From Vigna angularis (Eukaryota > Streptophyta > Magnoliopsida > Fabales > Fabaceae): 64,000 nucleotides of DNA. Of this stretch, positions 62,998-64,000 are shown piece after piece. Location of the stretch: the NCBI RefSeq assembly GCF_016808095.1, contig NC_068976.1:23282371-23346370 (forward strand), in the 5' to 3' direction. Within the stretch, counting starts at the first letter, position 1. Each line of letters starts with the position of its first letter. The notes under the pieces are model-generated. The model was given only the letters and a program-made list of their open reading frames with translations. It was not told the origin of the DNA and searched no databases. The translations under genes and the position numbers were made by a program.

Positions 62998-64000
62998 TTA
63001 GAATAATGGTAGTAGTAACAGAGAAAAGGATCAAATGGGATATTCCTTAAGGTGGTGGTGATGTATTATGGCCTTTGGTGGTGCCCCTTCAAGCTCAAAG
63101 GCCTTTCTTTTCACTCAAGAGAGAAACAAAAGTGCTGAAAGAGGTGAAAGAGGTGAAAGGGATGAGGAGGGACAACACATATATATACACATTGCACACC
63201 CTTCACATTTTCTTTCCTTCTAAATAAACAATTCAACAGCACCTTAGGACTAGGATGTTTTTTTTCCTATGCTTTTTAACCTATCATCTGACAAAATATG
63301 ATTCCAGATAACATCATCTGTGCAGTTTCTTAGTTTCATCGATATTTAACATAGTTTTTTTAACTTTATTTACATTTGGATATGTTTCAACTCAGTTTTT
63401 CTTTTTGTCATATTAAGAACCTTAAATTAGATAAAACGTAAGCATTTAGTTTTTCCTTTTTTAATAAAAAATTGAAATTTTACTTCAATTTATTGAGTTT
63501 TTATGTAAGATGTGGAAATTTTGAAGACAAATTTTCTATCTAATTAGAAGTGATTTTTAATGTAGTTATTATAAAATTCAGTAAATTTAATATGTAATGT
63601 ATAATCAATAATACCACTCTTTATCTAAAAGTATTCATTGAAATACATTGATTTCCTTTAAAGACATTTATTCAGAATATGCAAACAACCCCCATTAAAA
63701 AACAGAATGAAACTGAAATCAATTATGTCTTAATTATCCTTAAAGAAAATTATATTACCCTTAATTTTCCTTTTGAAATTAATTTATAAAAAAATAAAAA
63801 ATATGATAAATTTTATTAATTATAATAAAATAGTTGTGTAAGAATAATCAATGTCATCTTCACTTTAAAATAAATAATATTAAAACTTCTCCAAAGAAAA
63901 CCAACACTTAAAAAAGGAAACAATATTGAATTAACTAGCTGTCCCATGTACTCACGAAGTTATTTTAAGATTTTTTTATAATTAAATATATATTTTTAAT
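62998..64000. other. Upstream region of the phosphatase gene and AT-rich flank
   Basis: Purine/pyrimidine-biased to about 63220, then AT-rich to the edge. No gene seen. Confidence 0.5.

Overview
The window reads as nuclear DNA of a flowering plant: it is very AT-rich, its genes have several GT-AG introns, it carries many (TA)n microsatellites, and it holds Copia, Ty3/gypsy (Tat-like), CACTA, Mutator-like and Tourist-like elements. A legume is my best guess from the general look of the repeat families; that is inference, not shown. I see no prokaryotic features, CRISPR array, rRNA or tRNA.

Left third (1-30.2 kb): three tandem minus-strand genes for ankyrin-repeat/PGG-domain membrane proteins (ACD6/ITN1-like family). 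Gene 3 (30117-25720) is compact and predicts 748 aa. Gene 2 (19844-9795) predicts 780 aa although a young full-length Copia retrotransposon sits in intron 5. Gene 1 (8042 to beyond base 1) runs off the left edge, and its intron 6 holds a truncated Tat-like gypsy element next to an older Copia relic. All three share the same seven-exon, same-phase structure, and I found no stop or frameshift in any exon. The flanking DNA is duplicated too (8.2-9.8 kb matches 24.6-25.7 kb; 19.8-23 kb matches 30.1-32.3 kb). Two decayed exon fragments at 33.7 and 37.5 kb show that the cluster was once larger.

Middle (30-49.8 kb): mostly transposon-derived. It contains two solo LTRs of one related family in opposite orientations, each with a perfect 5-bp target-site duplication (TSD); a third degraded relative at 21 kb; a 1.4-kb Mutator-like foldback element with imperfect 9-bp TSDs; and a 1.78-kb non-autonomous CACTA element with a 3-bp TSD that carries a broken piece of a PHO1-like SPX-domain gene.

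Right third (49.8-64 kb): two ordinary host genes. One is a complete four-exon 1-aminocyclopropane-1-carboxylate oxidase (ethylene synthesis, 315 aa, plus strand), with very long (TA)n tracts in introns 2 and 3. The other is a five-exon plant/fungal atypical dual-specificity phosphatase (PFA-DSP, 214 aa, minus strand). Between and beyond them lies AT-rich sequence with a Tourist-like MITE. I see no convincing new multi-gene system. The notable content is the evolution of the ankyrin cluster and the gene-capturing and foldback transposons.
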